Assembly (NCBI GenBank): GCA_036417435.1
Contig: CM070910.1
Location: 80,026,784-80,090,783, forward strand
Source of the DNA: Inia geoffrensis
Taxonomy: Eukaryota > Chordata > Mammalia > Artiodactyla > Iniidae
Length of the DNA: 64,000 nucleotides
Direction: 5' to 3'
Position numbers and translations under genes: made by a program. The notes under the pieces are model-generated. The model was not told the DNA's origin, made no database searches, and saw only the letters and a list, made by a program, of their open reading frames with translations. Positions 1 through 14,406 of this stretch are shown here, piece by piece (the stretch's first letter is position 1; the number at the start of each line of letters is the position of its first letter).

Positions 1-2493
1 ACCTGTACATCAACATTAACCCATGACCTCCAACGTATTCTAACACTAAATCGTTGCCGTACCCTAACCTGTACACTAATCCCTCCCGATTCCGTAACCC
101 TAACCCTAACCCTAAACATGACTCTCTTCCGAGACCTTAACCTCACCCGTGTCCTAATCTTAACCAGTACACTAACAAGAAACTGTGGCCTCACACGTAC
201 GTTAACCGTAAACTGCAGCCGTACTCTAACCTGTACCCTAATCCCTCTCCATTCACTAACCCTAAACCTAACCCTAAACCTGACACTCCCCAGAAGCCTT
301 ACATTCAACCGTGCCCTAATCTTAATCAATATATCAGTACTAACCTGTGCCCTCACACGTACACGAACTCTAAACCGTTTCCATACACTAACCTGTAACC
401 TAATCCCTCCCCATTTCCTAACCATAACCCTAACCCGAATCCTAACCCTCACTCACCCGAAGCCATACCCTCACCCTTGCCCTAATCTTAACCAGTACAC
501 CAACACTAACTCGTGCCCTCACACGTCCGCTAACCCTTGATCGCTGTCATACCCTAAACAGTACATTAATCCCTCACCATTCCCTAACCCTAACCCTAAC
601 ACAAATCCTAACACTGACCCTCACTAAAAGCCTTACCCTTACCCGTGCCCTAATCTTAACCAGTACACCAACCCTAACTCGTGCCCTTACACGTACGTTA
701 ACGCCAAAGCGTTGTCGTATCCTAAATATTACCCTAATCCCTATCCATTCCCTAACCCTAACCAGAATCCTAACCCTGGCCCTAAACCGAAGCTTTACCC
801 TCACCCGTGCCCTAATCTTAACCAGTACACCAACACTAACTCGTGCCCTCAACCGTACGCTAACCCTTAATCGTTGTCAAACCCTAAACTGTACCCTAAT
901 CCCTCACCATTCCCTAACCCTAACCCCAACCCGAATCCTAACCGTGACCCTCACCCGAAGCCTTACCCTCACCCGTGCCCTAATCTTAGCCAGTACACCA
1001 AAACTAACTCATGCCTTCACACGTACGCAAACAGTTAAGCGTTGTCATATGCTAAACTGTACCCTAATCCCTCCCCATTCCCTAACCTTAACCCTAACCC
1101 GAATCCTAACCCTGACCCTCACCCGAAGCCTTACCCTCGCCCGTGCCCTAATCTTAACCAGTACACCAACACTAACTCATGCCCTCACACGTACGCTAAC
1201 CCTTGATCGCTGTCATACTCTAAACAGTACCTTAATCCCTCACCATTCCCTAACCCTAACCCTAACACAAATCCTAACACTGACCCTCACTCAGAGCCTT
1301 ACCATCACCCGTGCCATAATCTTAACCAGTACACCAACACTCACTTGTGCCCTCACACATATTCTAACCCTTAAGCATTGTCGTACCCTTAACTGTACCC
1401 TAATCCCTCCCCATTCCCTAACACTAACCCTAAACCTAAACCAAACACTGACCTTGACCCGAAGCTTTACCCTCACCCGTGTCCTAATTTCAACCAGTAT
1501 ATCAACACTAAACCATGCCCTCCAACGTAGGCTAACCCTAAGCTGTTGCCGTACCCTAACCTGTACCCTAATCCCTCCCCATTGCCTAACCTTAACCCTA
1601 ACCCGATCCTAAAGTGTCCCTAACCCGAAGCCTTACCCTCACCCATGCCCTAAACTTAACCAGTACACCAACACTAACTCGTGCCTTCACACGGACGCTA
1701 ACCCTTAAGCGTTGTCGTGCACTAAACTGTACCCTAATCGATCCCCAATCGGTAACCCTAACCCTAACCCGAATATTAACCCTGACCCTCTCCTGAAGCC
1801 TTACCCTCACCTGTGACCTATTTTTAACCAGTACACCAACACTAAACCGTGCCCTCACACGTACGCTAACCCTAAACCGCAGCCGTACCCTAACCTGTAC
1901 ACTAATCCCTCTCCATTCACTAACCCTAACTCTAAACTGAACCCTAACCCTAACACTCCCCCGAAGTTTTACCCTCACCCATGTCCTAATTTTAAGCAGT
2001 AAATCAACACTAACACATTCCCTCCAACGTAGGTTAACCCTAAACCATTGCCGTAGCCTAACCTGTACCCTAAACCCTCCACATTGCCTAACACTAACCC
2101 TAAACCGATCCCTAATCCTTTCTCTCACCCGAAGCCTTACCCTCACCCATGCACTAATCCTAACCAGTACACCAACACTAACTCGTGCCCTCACACGTAC
2201 GTTAACCCTTAAACTTTGTCGAACCATAAACTGTACCCTAATCCCTCCCCATTCCCTAACTCTAACCGTAACCCGAATCCTAATCTTGACCCTCATCTGA
2301 AGCCTTACCCTCACCTGTGACCTAATCTTAACCAGTACGCCAACACTAAACTGTGCCCTCACATATACGCTAACCCTAAACAACTGCCGTACCCTAACCT
2401 CTACCCTAATACCTCTCCATTCCCTAACCCTAACCCTAACCCGAACCCTAACCCTAAAACTCACCCGATGCATTACCCTCACACGTGTCCTAA
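1..2493. repeat. Left domain, partial higher-order unit
   Basis: About 15 monomers forming the right part of an HOR whose left part is outside the window. It contains the catgactct marker monomer at about 118, whose counterparts are at 6483, 18564, 25279 and 28967. One monomer (661 to 822) is 162 bp because it carries one CCCTAA hexamer fewer than its homologue near 4179. Another near 1600 is 166 bp through loss of two bases before aaagtgtccc. No gene is supported here. Confidence 0.85.
661..822. repeat. 162-bp monomer lacking one hexamer
   Basis: The distance between successive cagtacacc motifs is 162 bp here, while the homologous pair at 4179 and 4347 is 168 bp apart. The difference is one CCCTAA in the telomere-like core before ccagaatcc. 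This is simple in-phase hexamer slippage. Confidence 0.85.
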
Positions 2494-5400
2494 TTTATCC
2501 AGTACATAAACAATAAACCATGCCCTCCAACGTAGGCTAACCCTATACCGTTGCCGTACATTAACCTGTACCCTAATCCCTTCCCATTCCTTAACTCTAA
2601 CCCTAACCCTAATCCTAAACTTGACCCTCACCCGAAGCCTTAACCTCACACATCACCTAATATTAACCGATACAGCAACACTAAACGGTGCCCTCACACG
2701 TATGCTAACACTTAAGCATTGTCGTACTCTAACCTGTACCCTAATCGCTCTCCATTCCGTAATCCTAACCCTAACCCGAACCCTAACCCTGACACTCGAC
2801 CAAAACTTTACCCTCACCAGTGTTCTAATTTTAACCAGGACATCCACACTAACCCCTGCCCTCCAAAGTAGCCTAACCCTAAACCGTTGCCGTACCTTAA
2901 CCTGTACCCCAATCCCTCCCCATTCCCTAACCCTAACTCTAACAGGAATCCTAACCCTGACCCTCACCCGAAACCTTACCCTCTCTCGTGCCCTAATCTT
3001 AACCAGTACACCAACACTAACTTGTGCACTCACATGTACTCTAATCCTTAAGTGCTGTCGTACCCTAACCTGTACCCTAATCCCTCCCATTCCCTAACTC
3101 TAACTCTAACCCTAACCGTAAACCTACCACTCACCTGAAGCCTTACCCTCACCCGGGCCCTAATCTTAACCAGTACACCAACACTGACTCGTGCCCTCAC
3201 ACGCACACTAACACTTAAGCGTTGTCATACCCTAAACTGTACCCTAATCCCTCCCCAATCCCTAACCCTAACCCTAAACCAAACCCTAAACCTGACCATC
3301 ACCCGAAGCCTTACTCTCACCCGTGACCTAATCTTAACCAGTACACCAACACTAACTCATGCCCTCACACGTACGCTAACCCTTAAGTGTTGTCTTACAC
3401 TAAATTGTACCCTAATCCCTCACCATTCCCTAATACTAACCCTAACCCGAATCCTAACCCTGAACCTCACCCGAAGCCTTACACTCACCAGTGACCTAAT
3501 CATAACCAGTACACCAACACTAAACCGTGCCCTCACACATAAGCTAACCCTAAACTGCAGCTATACCATAAAGCGTACCCGAATCCCTCCCCATTCCCTA
3601 TCACTAACCCTAACCCTAATCCTAAACCTGACCCTCACACGAAGCATTACCCTCACGCGTGTCCTAATTTTAACCAGTACATCAACACTAAACCATGCCC
3701 TCCAACGTATTCGCAACCTAAACCATTGCCGTACCGTAACATGTACCCTAATCCCTCCCCATTGCCTAATTCTAACCCTAACCCGATCCCTAAAACTGTC
3801 CCTAACCCGAAGCCTTACACTCACCCAAGCCCTATTCTTAACCAGTACACCAACACTAACTCATGCCCTCACACATACGCTAACCCTTAAGCGTTGTTGT
3901 ACCCTAAACTGTACCCTAATCCCTCCCCATTTCCTAACCCTAACCCTAACCCGAATCCTAACCCTCACCCTCACCCGAAGCCATACCCTCACCCATGCCC
4001 TAATCTTAACCAGTACACAAACACTAACTCGTGCCCTCACACGTCCGCTAACCCTTGATCGCTGTCATACCCTAAACAATACCTTAATCCCTCACCATTC
4101 GCTAACCCTAATCCTAACACAAATCCTAACACTGACCCTCACTAAAAGCCTTACCCTCACCCGTGCCCTAATCTTAACCAGTACACCAACCCTAACTCGT
4201 GCCCTCACACGTACGTTAACGCTAAAGCGTTGTCGTATCCTAAATATTACCCTAATCCCTATCCATTGTCTAACCCTAACCCTAACCAGAATCCTAACCC
4301 TGGCCCTAAACCGAAGCTTTACCCTCACCCGTGCCCTAATCTTAACCAGTACACCAACACTAACTCGTGCCCTCACACGTACGCTAACCCTTAATCGTTG
4401 TCAAACCCTAAACTGTACCCTAATCCCTCACCATTCCCTAACACTAACCCCAACCCGAATCCTAACCCTGACCCTCAACCGAAGCCTTACCTTCACCCGT
4501 GACCTAATCTTAACCAGCACACCAACACTAAACCGTGCCATCACACGTACGCTAACCCTAAACCGCAGCCGTACCCTTACTTGTACGCTAATCCCTCTCC
4601 ATTCCCTAACCCTAACCCTAACCTGAACCGTAAACCTAACACTCACCCGAAATTTTACCCTCACCCATGTCCTAATTTTAAGCAATAAATCAACACTAAC
4701 CCATGCCCTCCAACGTAGGCTAACACTAAACCATTGCCGTAGCCTAACCTGTACCGTAAACCCTCCACAATTCCTAAACCTAACCCTAAACCGATCCCTA
4801 ATCCTTTCTCTCATCCGAAGCCTTACCTTCACCCGTGCCCTAATCTTAACCAGTACACCAACACTAACTGGTGCCCTCACACTTACGCTAACCCTTAAGC
4901 GTTGTCGGACCATAAACTGTACCGTAATCCCTCCCCATTCCCTAACCCTAACCCGAACCCGAACCCTAACCCTGACACTCACTCGAAGCTTTACCCTCAC
5001 CAGTGTCCTAATTTTAACAAGTGCATCAACACTAAACCATGCCCTCCAACGTAGGCTAACCCTAAACCGTTGCCGTACCCTAATCTGTACCCTAATCCCT
5101 CCCCTTTCCCTAACCCTAACCCTAAACGAAACCCTAAACCTGACCCTGTTCCATGGCCTTACCCTCACCCATGCCCTAATCTTAATCAGGACACCAACAA
5201 TAACTCGTGCCCTCACACGTACACTAACGCTTAAGTGTTGTCGTACCCTGAAATGTACCCTAATCCCTTCACATTTCCTAACCCTAAAACTAACCAAAAT
5301 CGTAACCTTAACCTTCACCCGAAGCCTTACCCTCACCCGTGCCCTAATCTTAACCAGTACACCAACACTAACTTGTGACCTCACACGTACGTTAACCCTT

Positions 5401-8364
5401 AAGCGTAGTCGTACCCTAAACTGTACCCTAATCCCTCCCCATTCCGTAACCCTGACCCTAACCCGAATACTAACCCTAAACCTGACACTCACCCGAAGAT
5501 TTACACTCACCCGTGTCCTAATTTTAACCAGTACACCAACACTAACACATGCCCTCCAACGTAGGCTAACCCTAACCCGTTGACACAACCTAACATGTAC
5601 CCTAATAACTCCCCATTCCTGAACTCTAAACCTAAACCAAACCCTAAACCTGACCCTCTTCAGAGTCCTTACACTCACCCGTGCCCTAATCTAAACCAGT
5701 ACACCAACAGTAACTCGTGCCCTCACACGTACCATAACCCTTAAGTGTTGTCATAACCTAACCTGTACCCTAATCCCTCCTCATTCCCTAACCCTAAACC
5801 TAACACGAATCCTAACCGTGACCCCCACCCGAACCCTTACCATCATCCGTGCCCTAATCTTAAACAGTACACCAACCCTAACACGTGCTCTCACACGTAC
5901 ATTAACCCTTAAGCGCTGTCATACCCTAAACTGTACCCTAATCCTTCCCCATTCCCTAACGCTAAACCTAACCCGAATTCTAGCCCTGACCCTCACCCGA
6001 AGCCTTAACCTCACCCCTGCCCTAATATTAACCAGTACACCAACACTAACTCGTGCCCACACACGTACGCTAACCCTTAAGCGTTGTCGTACCCTAAACT
6101 GTAGCCTAATCCCTCCCATTCCCTAACTGTAACCCTAACCCTAATCCTAATCCTGACCGTCACCCAAAGCCTTACCCTCACCTGTGACCTAATCTTAACC
6201 AGTACGCCAACACGAAACCATGCCCTCACAGGTACGCTAACCCTAAACAACAGCCGTACCATAACCTCTACCCTAATCCCTATCAATTCCCTAATGCTAA
6301 CCCTAACCCGAACCCTAAACCTGACATTCACCCAAAGCTTTACCCTCACCCGTGTACTAATTTTAACCTGTACATCAGCACTAACCCATGACCTCCAACA
6401 TATTCTAACACTAAATTATTGCCGTACCCTAACCTGTACACTAATCCCTCCCGATTCCGTAACCCTAACCCTAACCCTAAACATGACTCTCTTCCAAGGC
6501 CTTAACCTCATCCGTGTCCTAATCTTAACCAGTACACTAACAAGAAACTGTGGCCTCACACGTACGTTAACCGTAAACTGCAGCCGTACCCTAACCTGTA
6601 CCCTAATCCCTCTCCATTCACTAACCCTAAACCTAACCCTAAACCTGACACTCCCCAGAAGCCTTACATTCACCCGTGCCCTAATCTTAATCAATATATC
6701 AATACTAACCTGTGCCCTCACACATACACGAACTCTAAACCGTTTCCATACACTAACCTGTAACCTAATCCCTCCCCATTTCCTAACCATAACCCTAACC
6801 CGATCCCTAATCCTGTCCCTCACCCGAAGACTTACCCTCATCCGTGCCCTAATCTTAGCCAGTACACCAAAACTAACTCATGCCTTCACACGTACGCTAA
6901 CAGTTAAGCGTTGTCATATGCTAAACTGTACCCTAATCCCTCCCCATTCCCTAACCTTAACCCTAACCCGAATCCTAACCCTGACCCTCACCCGAAGCCT
7001 TACCCTCACTCGTGCCCTAATCTTAACCAGTACACCAACACTAACTCGTGCCCTCACACGTACGCTAACCCTTGATCGCTGTCATACCCTAAACAGTACC
7101 TTAATCCCTCACCATTCCCTAACCCTAACCCTAACACAAATCCTAACACTGACCCTCACTCAGAGCCTTACCATCACCCGTGCCCTAATCTTAACCAGTA
7201 CACCAACACTAACTTGTGCCCTCACACATATTCTAACCCTTAAGCATTGTCATACCCTTAACTGTACCCTAATCACTCCCCATTCCCTAACACTAACCCT
7301 AAACCTAAACCAAACACTGACCCTGACCCGAAGCTTTACCCTCACCCGTGTCCTAATTTTAACCAGTATATCAACACTAAACCATGCCTTCCAACGTAGG
7401 CTAACCCTAAGCTGTTGCTGTACCCTAACCTGTACCCTATTCCCTCCCCATTGCCTAACCTTAACCCTAACCCGATCCCTAAAAGTGTCCCTAACCCGAA
7501 GCCTTACCCTCATCAATGCCCTAAACTTAACCAGTACACCAACACTAACTCGTGCCCTCACACGGACGCTAACCCTTAAGCGTTGCCGTGCACTAAACTG
7601 TACCCTAATCGATCCCCAATCGGTAACCCTAACCCTAACTCGAATATTAACCCTGACCCTCTCCTGAAGCCTTACCCTCACCTGTGACCTATTCTTAAGC
7701 AGTACACCAACACTAAACCGTGCCCTCACACGTACGCTAACCTTAAACCGCAGCCATACCCGAACCTGTACGCTAATCCCTCTCCATTCACTAACCCTAA
7801 CTCTAAACCGAACCCTAACCCTAACACTCCCCCGAAGTTTTACCCTCACCCATGTCCTAATTTTAAGCAGTTAATCAACACTAACACATTCCCTCCAACG
7901 TAGGTTAACCCTAAACCATTGCCGTAGCCTAACCTGTACCCTAAACCCTCCACATTGACTAACACTAACCCTAAACCGATCCCTAATCCTTTCTCTCACC
8001 CGAAGCCTTACCCTCACCCATGCACTAATCTTAACCAGTACACCAACACTAACTCGTGCCCTCACACGTACGCTAACCCTTTAACTTTGTCGAACCCTAA
8101 ACTGTACCCTAATCCCTCCCCATTCCCTAACTCTAACCGTAACCCGAATCCTAATCTTGACCCTCATCTGAAGCCTTACTCTCACCTGTGACCTAATCTT
8201 AACCAGTACGCCAACACTAAACTGTGCCCTCACATATACACTAACCCTAAACAACTGCCGTACCCTAACCTCTACCCTAATACCTCTCCATTCCCTAACC
8301 CTAACCCTAACCCGAACCCTAACCCTAAAACTCACCCGATGCATTATCCTCACCCATGTCCTAA
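2494..8364. repeat. Left-domain HOR unit a, 5871 bp (about 35 monomers)
   Basis: The unit is bounded by the diagnostic monomer containing tttatccagtacataaac at 2494 and again at 8365. It begins with monomers carrying accgatacagcaac, then ccaggacatcc (about 2835), then a cccgggccc variant (about 3154), and it contains the catgactct marker at 6483. The part from 2494 to about 7.7 kb recurs in unit d at an offset of 11,913 bp, changing to 12,081 bp after one extra 168-bp monomer in the later copy. The interval holds only satellite; frames such as 4428-5678 (-) are repeat-encoded. Confidence 0.85.
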
Positions 8365-11300
8365 TTTATCCAGTACATAAACAATAAACCATGCCCTCCA
8401 ACGTAGGCTAACCCTAAACCGTTGCCGTACATTAACGTGTACCCTAATCCCTCCCCATTCCCTAACTCTAACCCTAACCCTAATCCTAAACTTGACCCTC
8501 ACCCGAAGCCTTACCCTCACCCATCACCTAATATTAACCGATACAGCAACACTAAACGGTGCCCTCACACGTATGCTAACACTTAAGCATTGTCGTACTC
8601 TAACCTGTACCCTAATCGCTGTCCATTCCGTAATCCTATCCCTAACCCGAACCCTAACCCTGACACTCGGCCAAAACTTTACCGTCACCCGTGTTCTAAT
8701 TTTAACCAGGACATCTACACTAACCCCTGCCCTCCAAAGTAGGCTAACCCTAAACAGATGCCGTACCTTAACCTGTACCCCAATCCCTCCCCATTCCCTA
8801 ACCCTAACTCTAACACGAATCCTAACCCTGACCCTCACCCGAAACCTTACCCTCTCCCGTGCCCTAATCTTAACCAGTACACCAACACAAACTTGTGCAC
8901 TCACATGTACTCTAATCCTTAAGTGTTGTCGTACCCTAACCTGTACCCTAATCCCTCCCATTCCCTAACTCTAACTCTAACCCTAACCGTAAACCTGACA
9001 CTCACCCGAAACCTTACCCTCACCAGGGCCCTAAACTTAACCAGTACACCAACACTGACTCGTGCCCTCACACGCACACTAACACTTAAGCGTTGTCATA
9101 CCCTAAACTCTACCCTAATCTCTCCCCAATCCCTAACCCTAACCCTAACCCAAACCCGAAACCTGACCATCACCCGAAGCCTTACTCTCACCCGTGACCT
9201 AATCTTAACCAGTACACCAACACTAACTCGTGCCCTCACACGTACGCTAACCCTTAAGTGTTGTCTTACACTAAATTGTACCCTAATCCCTCACCATTCC
9301 CTAATACTAACCCTAACCCGAATCCTAACCCTGACCCTCACCCGAAGCCTTACACTCACCAGTGACCTAATCTTAACCAGTACACCAACACTAAACCGTG
9401 CCCTCACACATACGCTAACCCTAAACTGCAGCCATACCATAAAGCGTACCCGAATCCCTCCCCATTCCCTATCACTAACCCTAACCCTAATCCTACATCT
9501 GACCCTCACACGAAGCATTACCCTCACCCGTGTCCTAATTTTAACCAGTACATCAACACTAAACCATGCCCTCCAACGTATTCGCAACATAAACCGTTGC
9601 CATACCCTAACCTGTACCCTAATCCCTCCCCATTGCCTAATTCTAACCCTAACCGGATCCCTAAAACTGTCCCTAACCCGAAACATTACCCTCACCCATG
9701 CCCTATTCTTAACCAGTACACCAACACTAACTCGTGCCCTCACACGTACGCTAACCCTTAAGCGTTGTTGTACCCTAAATTGTACCCTAATCCCTCCCCA
9801 TTTCCTAACCCTAACCCTAACCCGAATCCTAACCCTCACCCTCACCCGAAGCCATACCCTCACCCATGCCCTAATCTTAACCAGTACACCAACACTAACT
9901 CGTGCCCTCACACGTCCGCTAACCCTTGATCGCTGTCATACCCTAAACAGTACCTTAATCCCTCACCATTCGCTAACCCTAACCCTAACACAAATCCTAA
10001 CACTGACCCTCACTAAAAGCCTTAACCTCACCCGTGCCCTAATCTTAACCAGTACACCAACCCTAACTCGTGCCCTCACACGTACGTTAACGCCAAAGCG
10101 TTGTCGTATCCTAAATATTACCCTAATCCCTATCCATTCCCTAACACTAACCCTAACCAGAATACTAACCCTGGCCCTAAACCGAAGCCTTACCCTCACC
10201 CGTGCCTTAATCTTAACCAGTACACCAACACTAACTCGTGCCCTCACACGTACGCTAACCCTTAAGCATTGTTGTACCCTAAACTGTACCCTAATCCCTC
10301 ACCATTCGCTAACCCTAACCCTAACACAAATCCTAACACTGACCCTCACTCAGAGCCTTACCATCACCCGTGCCCTAATCTTAACCAGTACACCAACACT
10401 AACTTGTGCCCTCAAACATATTCTAACCCTTAAGCATTGTCGTACCCTTAACTGTACCCTAATCCCTCCCCATTCCCTAACACTAACCCTAAACCTAAAG
10501 CAAACACTGACCCTGACCCGAAGCTTTACCCTCACCCGTGTCCTAATTTTAACCAGTATATCAACACTAAACCATGCCTTCCAACGTAGGCTAACCCTAA
10601 GCTGTTGCCGTACCCTAACCTGTACCCTAATCCCTCCCCATTGCCTAACCTTAACCCTAACCCGATCCATAAAAGTGTCCCTAACCCGAAGCCTTACCCT
10701 CACCCGTGCCCTAAACTTAACCAGTACACCAACACTAACTCGTGCCCTCACACGGACGCTAACCCTTAAGCGTTGCCGTGCACTAAACTGTACCCTAATC
10801 CATCCCCAATCGGTAACACTAACCCTAACGGGAATATTAACCCTGACCCTCTCCTCAAGCCTTACCCTCACCTGTGACCTATTCTTAACCAGTACACCAA
10901 CACTAAACCGTGCCCTCACACGTACGCTAACCCTAAACCGCAGCCGTAACCTAACCTGTACGCTAATCCCTCTCCATTCACTAACCCTAACTCTAAACCG
11001 AACCCTAACCCTAACACTCCCCTGAAGTTTTCCCCTCACCCATGTCCTAATTTTAAGCAGTAAATCAACATTAACCCATGCCCTCCAACGTAGGTTAACC
11101 CTAAACCATTGCCGTAGCCTAACGTGTACCCTAAACCATCCACATTGCCTAACACTAACCCTAAACCGATCCCTAATCCTTTCTCTCACCCGAAGCCTTA
11201 CCCTCACCCATGCACTAATCTTAACCAGTACACGAAAACTAACTCGTGCCCTCACACGTACGCTAACCCTTAAACTTTGTCGAACCCTAAACTGTACCCT

Positions 11301-11554
11301 AATCCCTCCCCATTCCCTAACTCTAACCGTAACCCGAATCCTAATCTTGACCCTCATCTGAAGCCTTACCCTCACCTGTGACCTAATCTTAACCAGTACG
11401 CCAACACTAAACTGTGCCCTCACATATACGATAACCCTAAACAACTGCCGTACCCTAACCTCTACCCTAATCCCTCTCCATTCCCTAACCCTAACCCTAA
11501 CCCGAACCCTAACCCTAAAACTCACCCGATGCATTACCCTCACCCGTGTCCTAA
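8365..11554. repeat. Left-domain HOR unit b, 3190 bp (19 monomers)
   Basis: A shortened HOR bounded by tttatcc at 8365 and 11555. It keeps the ccaggacatc monomer (about 8706) and the cataaagcgtaccc monomer (9442, homologue 3571 in unit a at offset 5871) but lacks the catgactct section. About 16 monomers are missing relative to unit a. It carries the longest open frame of the window (8923-11025, +), which is a product of the repeat rather than a gene. Confidence 0.85.
11483..11515 (-). other. Telomeric G-quadruplex-type run (six C-tracts)
   Basis: Six CCC tracts separated by three-base spacers (taa, taa, taa, gaa, taa) lie in a row. On the complementary strand this reads as six GGG tracts with TTA or TTC loops, which fits the canonical intramolecular G-quadruplex pattern of telomeric DNA. 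It is an example of the core kept in many monomers. Folding or protein binding in the cell is inferred, not shown. Confidence 0.7.
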
Positions 11555-14406
11555 TTTATCCAGTACATAAACAACAAACCATGCCCTCCAACGTAGGCTA
11601 ACCCTAAACCGTTGCCGTACATTAACCTGTACTCTAATCCCTCCCCATTCCCTAACTCTAACCCTAACCCTAATCCTAAACTTGACTCTCACCCGAAGCC
11701 TTACCCTCACCCATCACCTAATATTAACCGATACAGCAACACTAAATGGTGCCCTCACACGTATGCTAACACTTAAGCATTGTCGTACTCTAACCTGTAC
11801 CCTAATCGCTCTCCATTCCGTAATCCTAACCCTAACCTGAGCCCTAACCCTGACACTCGGTCAAAACTTTACCCTCACCCGTGTTCTAATTTTAACCACG
11901 ACATCCACACTAACCCCTGCCCTCCAAAGTAGGCTAACCCTAAACCGTTGCCGTACCTTAACCTGTACCCCAATCCCTCCCCATTCCCTAACCCTGACTC
12001 TAACACGAATCCTAACCCTGACCCTCACCCGAAACCTTACTCTCTCCCGTGCCCTAATCTTAACCAGTACACCAACACTAACATGTGCACTCACATGTAC
12101 TCTAATCCTTAAGTGTTGTCGTACCCTAACCTGTACCCTAATCCCTCCCATTCCCTAACTCTAACTCTAACCCTAACCGTAAACCTGACACTCGCCCGAA
12201 GCCTTACCCTCACCCGGGACCTAATCTTAACCAGTACACCAACACTGACTCGTGCCCTCACACGCACACTAACACTTAAGCGTTGTCATACCCTAAACTG
12301 TACCCTAATCCCTCCCCAATCCCTAACCCTAACCCTAACCCAAACCCTAAACCTGACCATCACCCGAAGCCTTACTCTCACCCGTGACCTAATCTTAACC
12401 AGTACACTAACACTAACTCGTGCCCTCACACGTACGCTAACCCTTAAGTGTTGTCTTACAATAAATTGTACCCTAATCCCTCACCATTCCCTAATCCTAA
12501 CCCTAACCCGAATCCTAACCCTGACCCTCACCCGAAGCCTTACACTCACCAGTGACCTAATCTTAAGCAGTACAGCAACACTAAACCGGGCCCTCACACA
12601 TACGCTAAACCTAAACTGCAGCCATACCATAAAGCGTACCCGAATCCCTCCCCATTCCCTATCACTAACCCTAACCCTAATCCTAAACCTGACCCTCACA
12701 CGAAGCATTAACCTCACCCGTGTCCTAATTTTAACCAGTACATCAACACTAAACCATGTCCTCCAACGTATTCGCAACATAAACCGTTGCCGTACCCTAA
12801 CCTGTACCCTAATCCCTCCCCATTGCCTAATTCTAACCTTAACCCGATCCCTAAAACTGCCCCTAACCCGAAGCCTTACCCTCACCCATGCCCTATACTT
12901 AACCAGTACACCAACACTAACTCGTGCCCTCACACGTACGCTAACCTTTAAGCGTTGTTGTACCCTAAACTGTACCCTAATTCCTCCCCATTTCCTAACC
13001 CTAACCGTAACCCGAATCCTAACCCTCACCCTAACCTGAAGCCATACCCTCACCCATGCCCTAATGTTAACCAGTACACCAACACTAACTCGTGCCCTCA
13101 CACGTCTGCTAACCCTTGATCACTGTCATACCCTAAACAGTACCTTAATTCTTCACCATTCGCTAACCCTAACCCTAACACAAATCCTAACACTGACCCT
13201 CACTAAAAGCCTTACCCTCACCCGTGCCCTAATCTTAACCAGTACACCAACACTAACTCGTGCCCTCACACGTACGTTAACGCTAAAGCGTTGTCATATC
13301 CTAAATATTACCCTAATCCCTATACATTCCCTAACCCTAACGCTAACCAGAATCCTAACCCTGGCCCTAAACCGAAGCCTTAACCTCACCCGTGCCCTAA
13401 TCTTAACCAGTACACCAACACTAAATTGTGCCCTCACACGTACGCTAACCCTTAAGCATTGTTGTACCCTAAACTGTACACTAATCCCTCCCCATTTCCT
13501 AAACCTAATCCTAACCCGAATCCTAACCCTCACTCACCCAAAGCCATACCCTCACCCTTGCCCTAATCTTAACCAGTACACCAACACTAACTCGTGCCCT
13601 CACACGTACGCTAACCCTTAATCGTTGTCAAACACTAAACTGTACCCTAATCCCACACCATTCCCTAACCCTAACCCCAACCCGAATCCTAACGCTGACC
13701 CTCAACCGAAGCCTTACCCTCACCCGTGACCTAATCTTAACCAGTACACCAACACTAAACCGTGCCATCACACGTACGTTAACGCTAAACCGCAGCTGTA
13801 CCCTTACTTGTACGCTAATCCCTCTCCATTCACTAACCCTAACTCTAAACCGAACCCTAACCCTAACACTCCCCCGAAGTTTTACCCTCACCCATGTCCT
13901 AATTTTAAGCAGTAAATCAACCCTAACACATTCCCTCCAACGTAGGTTAACCCTAAACTATTGCCGTAGACTAATCTGTACCCTAAACCCTCCACATTGC
14001 CTAACACTAACCCTAAACCGGTCCCTAATCCTTTCTCTCACCCGAAGCCCTACCCTCACCCATGCACTAATCTTAACCAGTACACCAACACTAACTCGTG
14101 GCCTCACACGTATGCTAACCCTTAAACTTTGTCGAACCCTAAACTGTACCCTCATCCCTCCCCATTCCCTAACTCTAACCGTAACCCGAATCCTAATCTT
14201 GACCCTCATCTGAAGCCTTACCCTCACCTGTGACCTAATCTTAACCAGTACGCCAACACTAAACTGTGCCCTCACATATACGCTAACCCTAAACAACTGC
14301 CATACCCTAACCTCTATCCTAATCCCTCTCCATTCCCTAACCCTAACCCTAACCCGAACCCTAACCCTAAAACTCACCCGATGCATTACCCTCACCCGTG
14401 TCCTTA
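11555..14406. repeat. Left-domain HOR unit c, 2852 bp (17 monomers)
   Basis: The shortest HOR, bounded by tttatcc at 11555 and 14407. It follows unit b at offset 3190 (for example cataaagcgtacc at 9442 and 12632) and is two monomers shorter. Like unit b it lacks the catgactct section, so b and c look like a tandem amplification of a deleted HOR. Its right part (about 13.2 kb onward) is homologous to about 20.0 kb onward at offset 6877. Confidence 0.83.

Noticed and set aside
4428..5678. 416-codon - strand Val/Arg-rich frame, resembling an Arg-rich nucleic-acid-binding protein
   Set aside because: The RVRVRV pattern is the direct translation of TTAGGG-type hexamers. Many of the - strand frames begin at GTG or TTG, and no promoter, splice or poly(A) context is seen.
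8923..11025. 700-codon + strand open frame (Thr/Leu-rich), and similar frames such as 6294-7667 and 14800-16707
   Set aside because: The start is GTG, there is no internal Met, and the translation is a 56-residue repeat that mirrors the 168-bp monomer. Overlapping frames on both strands are equally open, and homologous copies are broken by one-base losses. This is repeat periodicity, not a gene.
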